Of a stretch of 11,293 nucleotides of DNA, positions 1-6,231 are shown piece after piece. This DNA is from JBMYQA01 sp049600855 (GTDB lineage: Bacteria; Bacteroidota; Bacteroidia; Cytophagales; Flammeovirgaceae), in NCBI GenBank assembly GCA_049600855.1, contig JBMYQA010000203.1:1-11293 (forward strand), written 5' to 3'. The notes below the pieces were generated by a model. The model was not told the DNA's origin. It did no database searches and worked only from the letters and a program-made list of their open reading frames with translations. A program made the translations under genes and the position numbers. Within the stretch, counting starts at the first letter, position 1. Every line of letters starts with the position of its first letter.

Positions 1-89
1 AAACCTCTTGAAGTCATGACACTCTTCATTTCTTCATGCCAAGTTTCCTGCTTTCCATTGCCATCGTGTATGTATACTTTGGTAATCAT
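1..89 (-). CDS. Possible 5' end of an unrecognised gene, cut by the window edge
   Basis: The minus strand is open from the left edge to an in-frame TAG at 213-215. The only ATG that leaves a sensible start is at 89, giving 29 codons that begin MITKVYIHDGNGK and run off the window. GGGAG lies about ten bases before this ATG, which is weak support because this genome hardly uses such sites. The plus strand in the exactly opposite register is also open for about 64 codons, so openness alone proves little. No family could be recognised from 29 residues. If real, the gene is divergent from the peptidase at 278. It could equally be non-coding intergenic DNA. Confidence 0.3.
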   Translation of the reverse strand, partial: MITKVYIHDGNGKQETWHEEMKSVMTSRG

Positions 90-277
90 CGCATCAACTC
101 CCAAACTAAAGATTACTTTTTGTTTTTTAGATTTTAACTCATGCTTTCTCGCTAATTCATTTGTTAAAAAGGCTTCCTTTATTTGGATTTCTTGAGAAAA
201 TGCAATGAAAACCTAAAATTATTCAAGATGTGTAGTAGCTTTTCACTCTCAACAACACTTATCAACTTTTTTATGCT

Positions 278-2527
278 ATGAAACACCTTGTACCATCGCT
301 TTTATTGCTCCTATTTTTAGGGAGCTTATCAACTGTAAATGCCCAGCAGGTTGGAGCGCAACAACTACTGACGCTCGATCGCATCTATTCAGGAGAGTTT
401 CGACAAGAATGGCAACGCCCAATTCAATGGATTGAAGATGGGAATGCTTACATCATCATTGAGCAAAAGGAGGCAAAAGATGAACTGATTCGATACGATA
501 GTAAAACGCAGGAAAAAACGACTTTTTTGGCTGCGGAAAAGTTAATGGCTAATGGAAAAGCGCTTAGGATTGAAAGCTTTAGCTTGTCACCTGATGCCAC
601 TAAAGTGTTGATTTTTACCAATTCTAGCCGCGTATGGCGCTCCAATACCCAAGGAGATTATTGGGTATATGATTTTTCTTCCGATCAGCTCAAGCAACTC
701 GGTCAACAATTTGAGGCATCATCACTCATGTTTGCCAAGTTTTCAGCCAACAATCAATATGTCGCTTATGTACACAAATTCAATTTATATCAAGAAGATT
801 TTCAGTCGGGAACAGTTACCCAGCTGACTTTTGATGGAAGTCGAACCATTATTAATGGAACGTTTGATTGGGCTTATGAAGAAGAGTTTGGTAAGCGCGA
901 TGGTTTTGCTTGGAGTCCTGATGCAGCGCACATTGCCTTTTGGCAGTTAGATGCTTCGGAAATTGGCACCTTCTACATGATCAACAACACCGATTCGATT
1001 TATTCAAAACCCATTCCCATCCAATACCCTAAGGTTGGGCAAGCACCTTCTGCGGCTAAATTAGGCTTGGTAGATATGGTGACGAAAAAAATTACTTGGA
1101 TTCCTTTACCTGGCGGAGAAAAGGAAAATTACATTCCAGGCATGCAATGGGTAAATAGCGATTTATTGCTGATTCAACAGATGAATCGCAAGCAAAATCA
1201 GTTGATCGTTTGGTCGTACAAACCCTCAAACAACGCATTAAAGCAGGTTTATGTGGAAAAAGAAGATACTTGGGTCGATTTAGCTTATCCTGATGTATCA
1301 GCGAGTGGTTGGGGGAATAATGATTTACCGCTCATTAATAACAAGGAAGATTTCCTCAGAATGACCGAAAACGATGGGTGGAGACATGTCTACAAAATAA
1401 ATATTGCCAGCGGCCAGAAAACGCTACTTACGCCAGGCGATTACGATGTAGCTTCGATGTATGGCCCAAGTAAGCAGTTACTTTACTTTATTGCTTCGCC
1501 AACTAACAGCACACAACGCTATTTGTATAGTGTAGATTTGAAAGGAAAGGGCAAAGTAAAGCGCCTAACGCCTGAAAGTTATGAAGGCATCAACACCTAC
1601 AATGTGGCACCAAATGGACAATTTGCTTTTCACAATCACCGAAGTACGCAAACAGTACCCACCGTTCGATTTATTTCACTGCCTGATCATAAAATCATTA
1701 AAAGCTTAGTTACCAATACAGCTTATAAAAAGAAGCTAGCAACCTTGGCTTTGCCCGAAGTTCGTTTTCAATCGGTAAAAATTGAGGATGGATTAGAAGT
1801 CGATGCCCGAATGGTACTGCCGATTGATTTTGATGAAAACAAAAAATATCCCGTGCTATTCCATGTATATGGAGAGCCTTGGGGACAAGTTGCTTTGGAT
1901 GAGCCCATTTCTCTTTGGAATGTGATGTTGGCGCAAAAAGGTTATGTGATTATTGATATGGACAATCGAGGCACACCTTGTTTGAAAGGAAGTGCGTGGC
2001 GTAAAAGCATTTACCGCAAAGTAGGCCTTATTAATGCGGATGATCAAGCCAGTGCAGCGAAGGAAATTTTGAAGTTACCTTACCTCGATGAAACACGCAC
2101 CGCGGTGTGGGGCTGGAGTGGAGGGGGTTCCATGACGCTTAATCTGATGTTCAGGTATCCTGAAATTTACCAAACGGGTATTTCAATCGCTCCCGTGTCG
2201 GACCAACTCATTTACGATAATATTTACCAAGAGCGTTACATGGGCTTACCTCAAGAGAATAAAGAGGATTTCATCAAAGGCTCTCCGATAACTTACGCTA
2301 AAAATCTGCAAGGAAACCTACTGCTGATTCACGGTACAGCTGATGATAATGTACATTATCAAAGTGCAGAGCTCGTTGTGAATGAGCTGATTAAGCATAA
2401 CAAGCAGTTTCAGTTTATGGCATACCCCAACCGTTCGCATGGTATTTATGAAGGGCAGAATACTCGAAGGCATTTGTATACCCTGATGACCAATTACTTG
2501 ATGGAACACACCCCTGTAAATGAGTAA
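278..2527 (+). CDS. Secreted S9B serine peptidase, dipeptidyl peptidase IV-like
   Basis: Predicted exported prolyl dipeptidyl peptidase that clips dipeptides from peptide N-termini in the periplasm or outside the cell. Residues 1-22 form a signal peptide (hydrophobic run, then VNA-Q). An eight-bladed propeller domain (about 90-450) carries the DWAYEEE motif at 197-203, the double-Glu segment that grips the substrate's free amino group in DPP-IV. The C-terminal alpha/beta-hydrolase domain (about 500-745) has nucleophile Ser614 in GWSGGG, Asp689 in GTADDNVH and His721 in RSHGI, with spacing close to human DPP-IV (630/708/740). Tyr531 in HVYGEPWGQ matches the oxyanion tyrosine. The 749-residue length is normal. 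The ATG at 278 was chosen because it starts the signal peptide; an ATG five bases upstream is out of frame. The nucleophile elbow has Gly where human DPP-IV has Tyr (GWSYGG). Substrate preference is inferred from the family. Confidence 0.95.
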   Translation: MKHLVPSLLLLLFLGSLSTVNAQQVGAQQLLTLDRIYSGEFRQEWQRPIQWIEDGNAYIIIEQKEAKDELIRYDSKTQEKTTFLAAEKLMANGKALRIESFSLSPDATKVLIFTNSSRVWRSNTQGDYWVYDFSSDQLKQLGQQFEASSLMFAKFSANNQYVAYVHKFNLYQEDFQSGTVTQLTFDGSRTIINGTFDWAYEEEFGKRDGFAWSPDAAHIAFWQLDASEIGTFYMINNTDSIYSKPIPIQYPKVGQAPSAAKLGLVDMVTKKITWIPLPGGEKENYIPGMQWVNSDLLLIQQMNRKQNQLIVWSYKPSNNALKQVYVEKEDTWVDLAYPDVSASGWGNNDLPLINNKEDFLRMTENDGWRHVYKINIASGQKTLLTPGDYDVASMYGPSKQLLYFIASPTNSTQRYLYSVDLKGKGKVKRLTPESYEGINTYNVAPNGQFAFHNHRSTQTVPTVRFISLPDHKIIKSLVTNTAYKKKLATLALPEVRFQSVKIEDGLEVDARMVLPIDFDENKKYPVLFHVYGEPWGQVALDEPISLWNVMLAQKGYVIIDMDNRGTPCLKGSAWRKSIYRKVGLINADDQASAAKEILKLPYLDETRTAVWGWSGGGSMTLNLMFRYPEIYQTGISIAPVSDQLIYDNIYQERYMGLPQENKEDFIKGSPITYAKNLQGNLLLIHGTADDNVHYQSAELVVNELIKHNKQFQFMAYPNRSHGIYEGQNTRRHLYTLMTNYLMEHTPVNE

Positions 2528-2546
2528 AGGGAAGGTTTGTTAATCG

Positions 2547-2585
2547 ATCACAGCTTCCGTAATGGATAGCTGTGATGGGTTTTCG
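2547..2585 (+). terminator. Hairpin terminator between convergent genes
   Basis: ATCACAGCT (2547-2555) pairs perfectly with AGCTGTGAT (2568-2576). TCC/GGA can extend the stem inward with one bulged T, leaving a GTAAT loop. The T-rich GGGTTTTCGTT follows on the plus strand. It lies 20 bases after the peptidase stop and 27 bases before the end of the opposing regulator gene. The minus-strand side lacks a T-run, so it should act mainly on the peptidase transcript, though the stem could also stabilise the other transcript's end. Confidence 0.75.
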
Positions 2586-2602
2586 TTCGAGCTGACTTGG
2601 CT

Positions 2603-3175
2603 TTAAACTTGACTTAAACGTTTACGAATTTTCGATAATCCCACAGGAGTAAGTCCAAGATAAGAGGCAATGAGGTATTGTGGAACGCGCTGCAATAGGA
2701 AGGGACGTTTTTGGATTAAACGGAGGTAGCGTTCTTCTTTGGTCAGATTGGTTAAATAAGCAGCACTTCTGAAAGTTTTTAAAAAAGCATCCTGCATGGA
2801 GAGGCGGCCAAAGCGTTCCAACTCATGCGAGTAGGCAAAGGAACGTTCAATATCTGCTTTAGAGGCATATATGATGCGGCAATCCTCCGCAGCCACCAAG
2901 TAGGAGTTTGAAACTCGATCTTCTACGTAAGGATAGAGATCGGTAAAAAACATGTCTTCTGTGAAAAACTCAATCACGTTAATGTCTCCATCTTTGAGTT
3001 GGTAATAATACACACAACCTTTATCGAGGTAATAGAATTTGTTGACTAATTGCCCTGCTTCAATTAACGTATCGCCTTTCGATAATTCTTTTACGGCATA
3101 ATGCTTTAAGAAGTACTCAAGGTTTTCATCACTAATTTCAGTGTAGGATCTTATTTTTTTGATTAGGTTCTCCAC
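2603..3175 (-). CDS. Crp/Fnr-family transcription regulator (first copy)
   Basis: A 190-residue cytoplasmic regulator. Residues about 15-110 are a cyclic-nucleotide-binding-type beta barrel (EAGQLVNKFYYLDKGCVYYY). Residues about 115-140 form the dimerisation helix. A short helix-turn-helix sits at about 163-188 (VPQYLIASYLGLTPVGLSKIRK), and the protein stops right after the recognition helix, as is common in Bacteroidota members. The usual cAMP phosphate-binding cassette and iron-sulfur cysteines are not visible, so the signal is unknown. The recognition helix reads V-G-L-S-K, unlike FNR's E-x-x-S-R, so its DNA site should differ from that of the second regulator at 5465. The start is GTG at 3175: an in-frame TAG lies only one codon upstream and no ATG occurs near the barrel's start. 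It is convergent with the peptidase. The target genes are not evident. Confidence 0.9.
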   Translation of the reverse strand: MENLIKKIRSYTEISDENLEYFLKHYAVKELSKGDTLIEAGQLVNKFYYLDKGCVYYYQLKDGDINVIEFFTEDMFFTDLYPYVEDRVSNSYLVAAEDCRIIYASKADIERSFAYSHELERFGRLSMQDAFLKTFRSAAYLTNLTKEERYLRLIQKRPFLLQRVPQYLIASYLGLTPVGLSKIRKRLSQV

Positions 3176-3182
3176 AGGCTAC

Positions 3183-3209
3183 TTGTTTCAACAAAAATAA
3201 TTGAAGCAA
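3183..3209. promoter_or_regulatory. Inverted repeat enclosing a -7 box, putative operator/promoter of the first regulator
   Basis: TTGTTTCAA (3183-3191) and TTGAAGCAA (3201-3209) form a nine-base inverted repeat with a single mismatch. The nine-base spacer contains, on the minus strand, TATTTTTG (3199 to 3192), an exact match to the Bacteroidota -7 consensus TAnnTTTG. The GTG start at 3175 is 16 bases further on, giving a short leader. A clear -33 TTG element at the usual distance is not seen. Each arm also has TTG-N3-CAA symmetry. The layout would let a dimeric regulator block its own promoter; autoregulation is inference. Confidence 0.4.
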
Positions 3210-3325
3210 CTAAAAACTACTAGAAAAGCATCATTCTTTAAGGGAAGTTACATATACTGCTCAACTTGCAGCGTAGAACTTTAGGAAGTTTACGGGTTGA
3301 GGCTTAATCACCTACAAAAGCGAAG

Positions 3326-3356
3326 TTTGGAACGCATGCATTACAAACGTTCCAAA
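3326..3356 (-). terminator. Hairpin downstream of the duplicated-domain lipoprotein
   Basis: TTTGGAACG (3326-3334) pairs perfectly with CGTTCCAAA (3348-3356) around a 13-base loop. Beyond one G-G mismatch two further A-T pairs can form. It lies 45 to 75 bases after the stop of the minus-strand lipoprotein, and on that strand a moderately T-rich stretch (CTTCGCTTTTG) follows. This is consistent with a terminator separating the lipoprotein from the regulator gene ahead of it, but the T-run is interrupted. Confidence 0.55.
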
Positions 3357-3400
3357 GTTTATTGAGTACTACACAATTTGTCGAAAAATTTACACATGCT

Positions 3401-5038
3401 TTAATGCATTTCATTAGCAAGCCATTCGCTGTCGTATTTTTCTAGTGCGCGCTGTAGTTCAGTCCATAGTTCATCAGCCGTGCCATCAATGCCTCTTCTG
3501 AGCCAAAAACCAATAGCCATTTGTGGCGTCCATGCATCACTGTCGCTTTCGATAGTATATTCGGGAAGGGCTTCGCCAAAGCGTTCATCCAAATAGGTTA
3601 ACGCCCTGAAATCTGGATTTTCTGCATTTCGGGAATAATTCAAATACTCTTCTTCGAAATCTCGAACCTCTTGGATGTATTGATAAGAAACCGCCATGGT
3701 GCGGAAAAAGCGTTGGAAAATCCGATCATAAAGTGCTTGATACGTGTGCCCTAAAATCTGATCCGTTGGCTCGGGAACCATGGTTGCCCCAGCCCAAGTA
3801 ATAAAATCAGGATTAAAATGCCTAAAGCCTGCTTCTTCTTTAGTTTTTAAGATGGCAGCGCCATGAGTTATGGTATACCCAGTCATTAATCCATCTGCTT
3901 CTTCACCTTCTTCTACTGCTTCAGGATACTTATTGATCATGAAATTCATCATACAATCATCTAACCTACCATAGAATAAAATGCCATTAATGCCAGCTGT
4001 GAATCGTCCATAATAGGTATTCCCAACTTTTAATTCATCCGAGTCATCTTCATCATAAGCCCCTTCAAACATGTATTCATATGGGTTTTTAAAGAAGCAT
4101 GCATAGATTTCTGCTAAATCTTCTTTACTAAACTCTTCGAGTTCAATCTTCTCCATGCGATTATATTGCATAAACCATTCGTTGTCATAATCCAGCATGA
4201 TGCGCTCCAAATGCGTCCAACAAGCGAGGTCAGAGCCATCTAACTTTCGTCTCAACCAAAATCCAAAAGCTTGGTCTGCTTCTAACTCTTCATAAGATTC
4301 TACATCGAATTGATTTAATAAATTTCCGTACTTATCATACAAATAAGATGGGCCATAAAAGTCATCCTCAGGTCGGTTAGAAAAGTTATTGGCATAGGCA
4401 GTCGCTTCAGACTGAAAATCCATATTTTTCGTGAGGTATAAGCGTGTGAGGGTATAAATGCGAGCCATGCGTTTAAATACACGCTCATAAAAGTCTTGAG
4501 CTTTATACCCCATTAGTCGAGCTTCAGGTTTGGGAACGAGTTGAGCTGCCCAATCCAAAAAAGCAGGATTAATGCCCTTGAAATACGAATCATATCGAAA
4601 AGAGGTGAGATAAGGTGACTTTCCCGAAAGGTTCTGAAGTGATTTCGCTAAAGGAATTGCTTCATTGGTCTCATTGCCCATGTACTTGTCCATGGCGCTG
4701 GTAAGTCCATACGCTTTCGCAGTGAATAAGCCCATACCAAACATCCCATAACTTTTCCCATTCACCGTGATTTGTTGTGCGGCATTTTCATCAAATGCAT
4801 AAGGCGTGGTAGAGCTAAACCATAGACTGACTAGTTTGGCTGTTAACTCTAAATTCGCTTCTTCTTGTTGTCCTTTTTTCAATGCACCTTCCCGCTCTGC
4901 TAATTCTTTTTCCTTCTCAAGTAAAAGACGCTCCTTTTCTGCTAAGGCTTCCGCCTGTTCTTTTTGACTGTCTTTTGAGGAACAAGCCCCTAACAACAGT
5001 AACCCTAAAATGAGTAAGATAAGTTTGTTTGAGTTCAT
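3401..5038 (-). CDS. Lipoprotein of unknown function with two tandem copies of one domain
   Basis: A 545-residue protein that I do not recognise. Residues 1-18 are a lipoprotein signal with lipobox LLGAC (Cys19). Residues about 24-60 are charged Lys/Glu-rich heptads, probably a coiled coil. The remainder is two diverged copies of one mainly helical domain, about 64-289 and 307-540. Matching landmarks are VNGKSYG (92-98) with VGNTYYG (338-344), NPAFLDWAAQLVPKPE (157-172) with NPDFITWAGATMVPEP (409-424), and AFGFWLRRKLDGS (257-269) with AIGFWLRRGIDGT (508-520). The offset stays at 246-252 residues between these landmarks. Both copies end in YD-x-EW. It is acidic and rich in Trp, Tyr and Phe, with no catalytic motif I can name. 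It should be anchored in the outer or inner membrane facing the periplasm. The ATG at 5038 gives the signal peptide directly. It is divergent from the second regulator. Confidence 0.85.
   Translation of the reverse strand: MNSNKLILLILGLLLLGACSSKDSQKEQAEALAEKERLLLEKEKELAEREGALKKGQQEEANLELTAKLVSLWFSSTTPYAFDENAAQQITVNGKSYGMFGMGLFTAKAYGLTSAMDKYMGNETNEAIPLAKSLQNLSGKSPYLTSFRYDSYFKGINPAFLDWAAQLVPKPEARLMGYKAQDFYERVFKRMARIYTLTRLYLTKNMDFQSEATAYANNFSNRPEDDFYGPSYLYDKYGNLLNQFDVESYEELEADQAFGFWLRRKLDGSDLACWTHLERIMLDYDNEWFMQYNRMEKIELEEFSKEDLAEIYACFFKNPYEYMFEGAYDEDDSDELKVGNTYYGRFTAGINGILFYGRLDDCMMNFMINKYPEAVEEGEEADGLMTGYTITHGAAILKTKEEAGFRHFNPDFITWAGATMVPEPTDQILGHTYQALYDRIFQRFFRTMAVSYQYIQEVRDFEEEYLNYSRNAENPDFRALTYLDERFGEALPEYTIESDSDAWTPQMAIGFWLRRGIDGTADELWTELQRALEKYDSEWLANEMH
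3419..4120 (-). repeat. Second copy of the internal protein duplication
   Basis: Encodes residues 307-540. Counterparts are Y343-G344, Y356-G357, N409, W415, P422, P424, GFWLRR at 510-515, DG at 518-519 and EW at 538-539. A 17-residue linker (290-306) separates it from the first copy. It holds an acidic stretch (DEDDSDE, 329-335) that the first copy lacks. Confidence 0.75.
4172..4849 (-). repeat. First copy of the internal protein duplication
   Basis: Encodes residues 64-289 of the lipoprotein. Key residues are Y97-G98, Y110-G111, N157, W163, P169, P171, GFWLRR at 259-264, DG at 267-268 and EW at 287-288. The similarity to the second copy is clear at protein level but not obvious at DNA level, so the duplication is old. 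Confidence 0.75.
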
Positions 5039-5225
5039 TTTGGTAAAGATTGATGGATGAGGTATTGAATACTAAGAGGCAGTCTAAAATACATGCTTTC
5101 CCCTGCAAATGGCAGCTTTTGGTATGAAATCCTTTATTTTAGATTACTACCTGAAAGATTATCAAATTATTTTTGTGCATCAGCTTATATAATGTGTAAA
5201 CTAAATTATTTAACATTCTGAAGTT

Positions 5226-5272
5226 GTTTGTAGAGTTAGTAAAACGTCCGAATGCGGCCCACCTCTACAAAC
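5226..5272. repeat. Ten-base perfect inverted repeat with GC-rich loop
   Basis: GTTTGTAGAG (5226-5235) is the exact reverse complement of CTCTACAAAC (5263-5272). The 27-base loop contains CCG-AATG-CGG, which can pair inside it, and is far richer in GC than the surrounding DNA. There is no T-run on either strand, so it does not look like a terminator. It could be part of a leader, a small RNA, or a protein-binding site. Confidence 0.6.
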
Positions 5273-5281
5273 TGCAATCGA

Positions 5282-5299
5282 GTAAATCTTCAGATTTAC
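5282..5299. repeat. 18-base perfect palindrome
   Basis: GTAAATCT-TC-AGATTTAC. As RNA it folds into a seven-pair stem closed by a UUCA loop. As DNA its two-fold symmetry would suit a dimeric repressor or activator. It starts ten bases after the preceding inverted repeat. It does not match the FNR-type site seen at 6073. Confidence 0.55.
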
Positions 5300-5409
5300 G
5301 CTTATAGCAAAATATTAAAAAACTTCGTTTACAGTGTATTATATTTCGTTTGGGAAAAGCTTTTCTTAACGGTTTGATACTTTATGTAGCAACGCATTGG
5401 TGTTTTTCA

Positions 5410-5443
5410 CTCCTTCACGATGGCTTTGCAAATCGTGAAGGAG
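5410..5443 (+). promoter_or_regulatory. Twelve-base perfect hairpin just before the second regulator gene
   Basis: CTCCTTCACGAT (5410-5421) pairs perfectly with ATCGTGAAGGAG (5432-5443) around a ten-base loop. It ends 21 bases before the ATG at 5465. The 3' arm holds AAGGAG, which resembles a Shine-Dalgarno core but is too far from the start to act normally. No T-run follows on either strand, so a terminator is unlikely. It could be an mRNA leader structure or a long operator. Confidence 0.55.
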
Positions 5444-5464
5444 CAAAAGTGAACTTATTTGAAA

Positions 5465-6052
5465 ATGATGGATCAAGATTATCACGTATTGCGCTCGAAC
5501 ATTGAACAGCGGGTTTTATTAACGGCTGAAGATTGGGAACGCATTTCCTCGTTTTTCAAACCTAAGTTTATCAAAAAGAAAAAAGACCTGTTTCGCGCAG
5601 ATGAAACACACAGGCACATTGCTTTTGTATTGAAAGGATGTTTTCGATCCTTTTCCACCGATTTAAAAGGAAAAGAACATACGATCCAATTTGCCTTAGA
5701 AAGCTATTGGATTGGTGATTTGATGAGCTTCTTAACGCAGCAACCTAGCCAATATACCATAGAAGCCATTGAAGATTCATCGGTCTTATTGATTTCCAAA
5801 GAAAAATTGGATCAATTATACCATGAAGTCCCCATCATGGAACGCTATTTTAGAATATTGATTGAAACAGCTTACATTGCCACTAGGCAACGGTTGAGTG
5901 GAACCATGCAAGAACCTGCTGAAGTTCGTTACAAAAAACTATTGACCAAACAGCCCCAATTTATCCAACGAATTCCCCTCACTTACATCGCCTCTTTTTT
6001 GGGAATCACCCCCGAAAGTTTAAGCCGAATCAGAAAGCAATTAATTGATTAA
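5465..6052 (+). CDS. Crp/Fnr-family transcription regulator (second copy), FNR-like DNA reader
   Basis: A 195-residue cytoplasmic regulator. The cNMP-type barrel spans about 20-115 (IAFVLKGCFRSF; YWIGDLMSFL), the dimerisation helix about 120-145, and a short helix-turn-helix about 170-194 ends the protein. The recognition helix TPESLSRIRK contains E184-x-x-S187-R188, the same E-x-x-S-R arrangement FNR uses to read TTGAT. Only one Cys (59) is present, so an FNR-type iron-sulfur cluster is not possible, and the cAMP-binding cassette is not visible; the ligand is unknown. The frame also opens from a TTG at 5459, but the ATG at 5465 (followed by another ATG at 5468) is the better start. A perfect FNR-type site lies 20 bases after its stop. 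Probable targets are the SnoaL-like and YceI genes downstream, and perhaps itself. Confidence 0.92.
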   Translation: MMDQDYHVLRSNIEQRVLLTAEDWERISSFFKPKFIKKKKDLFRADETHRHIAFVLKGCFRSFSTDLKGKEHTIQFALESYWIGDLMSFLTQQPSQYTIEAIEDSSVLLISKEKLDQLYHEVPIMERYFRILIETAYIATRQRLSGTMQEPAEVRYKKLLTKQPQFIQRIPLTYIASFLGITPESLSRIRKQLID

Positions 6053-6072
6053 CAAGCGATTATATCTAGCTT

Positions 6073-6086
6073 TTGATCTACATCAA
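6073..6086. promoter_or_regulatory. Perfect FNR-type binding site
   Basis: TTGAT-CTAC-ATCAA matches the FNR consensus TTGAT-N4-ATCAA at all ten defined positions. It sits in the gap between the second regulator and the SnoaL-like gene, 145 bases before the latter's start. A degenerate second copy, TTAAC-ATAG-ATCAA (6096-6109, one perfect half), follows 23 bases on, about two helical turns. The neighbouring regulator carries E-x-x-S-R in its recognition helix, which is the residue set known to contact this half-site. Confidence 0.65.
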
Positions 6087-6095
6087 TTTATCGAG

Positions 6096-6109
6096 TTAAC
6101 ATAGATCAA
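6096..6109. promoter_or_regulatory. Degenerate second FNR-type half-site pair
   Basis: TTAAC-ATAG-ATCAA. The right half is a perfect ATCAA; the left half keeps three of five bases. It lies on the same face of the helix as the perfect site at 6073 (23-base centre spacing). Alone it would not be convincing. Confidence 0.3.
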
Positions 6110-6127
6110 GTCCATTTCTTACCATAG

Positions 6128-6153
6128 CTCAAAGGAAAGAAAATCCTTTTGAG
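6128..6153 (+). repeat. Hairpin in the leader between regulator and SnoaL-like gene
   Basis: CTCAAAGGA (6128-6136) pairs with TCCTTTTGAG (6144-6153) with one bulged T and a seven-base purine loop. The sequence that follows, GCACCTTTG, has no T-run, so termination of the regulator transcript here is doubtful. CACCTTTG (6155-6162) is one base off the -7 box and could mark a promoter for the SnoaL-like gene. In that case the FNR-type sites would lie upstream of the promoter. Confidence 0.4.
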
Positions 6154-6172
6154 GCACCTTTGTATTGTTCAA

Positions 6173-6202
6173 GGTGATGAACGGGTTGGAGTTACCATCA
6201 CC
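6173..6202 (+). repeat. Second leader hairpin before the SnoaL-like gene
   Basis: GGTGATG (6173-6179) pairs with CATCACC (6196-6202). AAC/GTT can extend the stem inward past a two-base bulge. It ends 29 bases before the start codon at 6232. The role is unknown; it may be a leader structure. Confidence 0.4.
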
Positions 6203-6231
6203 ACTTCATTAATCAAAAAAATATACAGACG

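Larger units (their letters stand above)
5039..5464. other. Structured divergent intergenic region
   Basis: This 426-base gap lies between the divergent lipoprotein and the second Crp/Fnr regulator. It has no convincing reading frame. It holds three inverted repeats (5226-5272, 5282-5299, 5410-5443) and one exact TAnnTTTG match on the plus strand (TATTTTTG, 5168-5175). If that is the regulator's promoter, the mRNA would carry a structured leader of roughly 280 bases containing all three hairpins. A -33 TTG at the proper spacing is not seen, so the promoter is uncertain. No -7 box match was found on the minus strand for the lipoprotein. Confidence 0.5.

Noticed and set aside
5168..5175. Firm promoter call for TATTTTTG
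   Set aside because: It matches the -7 box exactly but has no TTG at the -33 position and lies about 290 bases from the start codon, so it is only mentioned within the intergenic region.
5410..5443. Intrinsic terminator
   Set aside because: Despite the perfect stem, no T-run follows on either strand and a gene start lies 21 bases downstream.
5459..5464. TTG start for the second Crp/Fnr regulator
   Set aside because: Two consecutive ATG codons follow within nine bases and lie closer to the first conserved residues.
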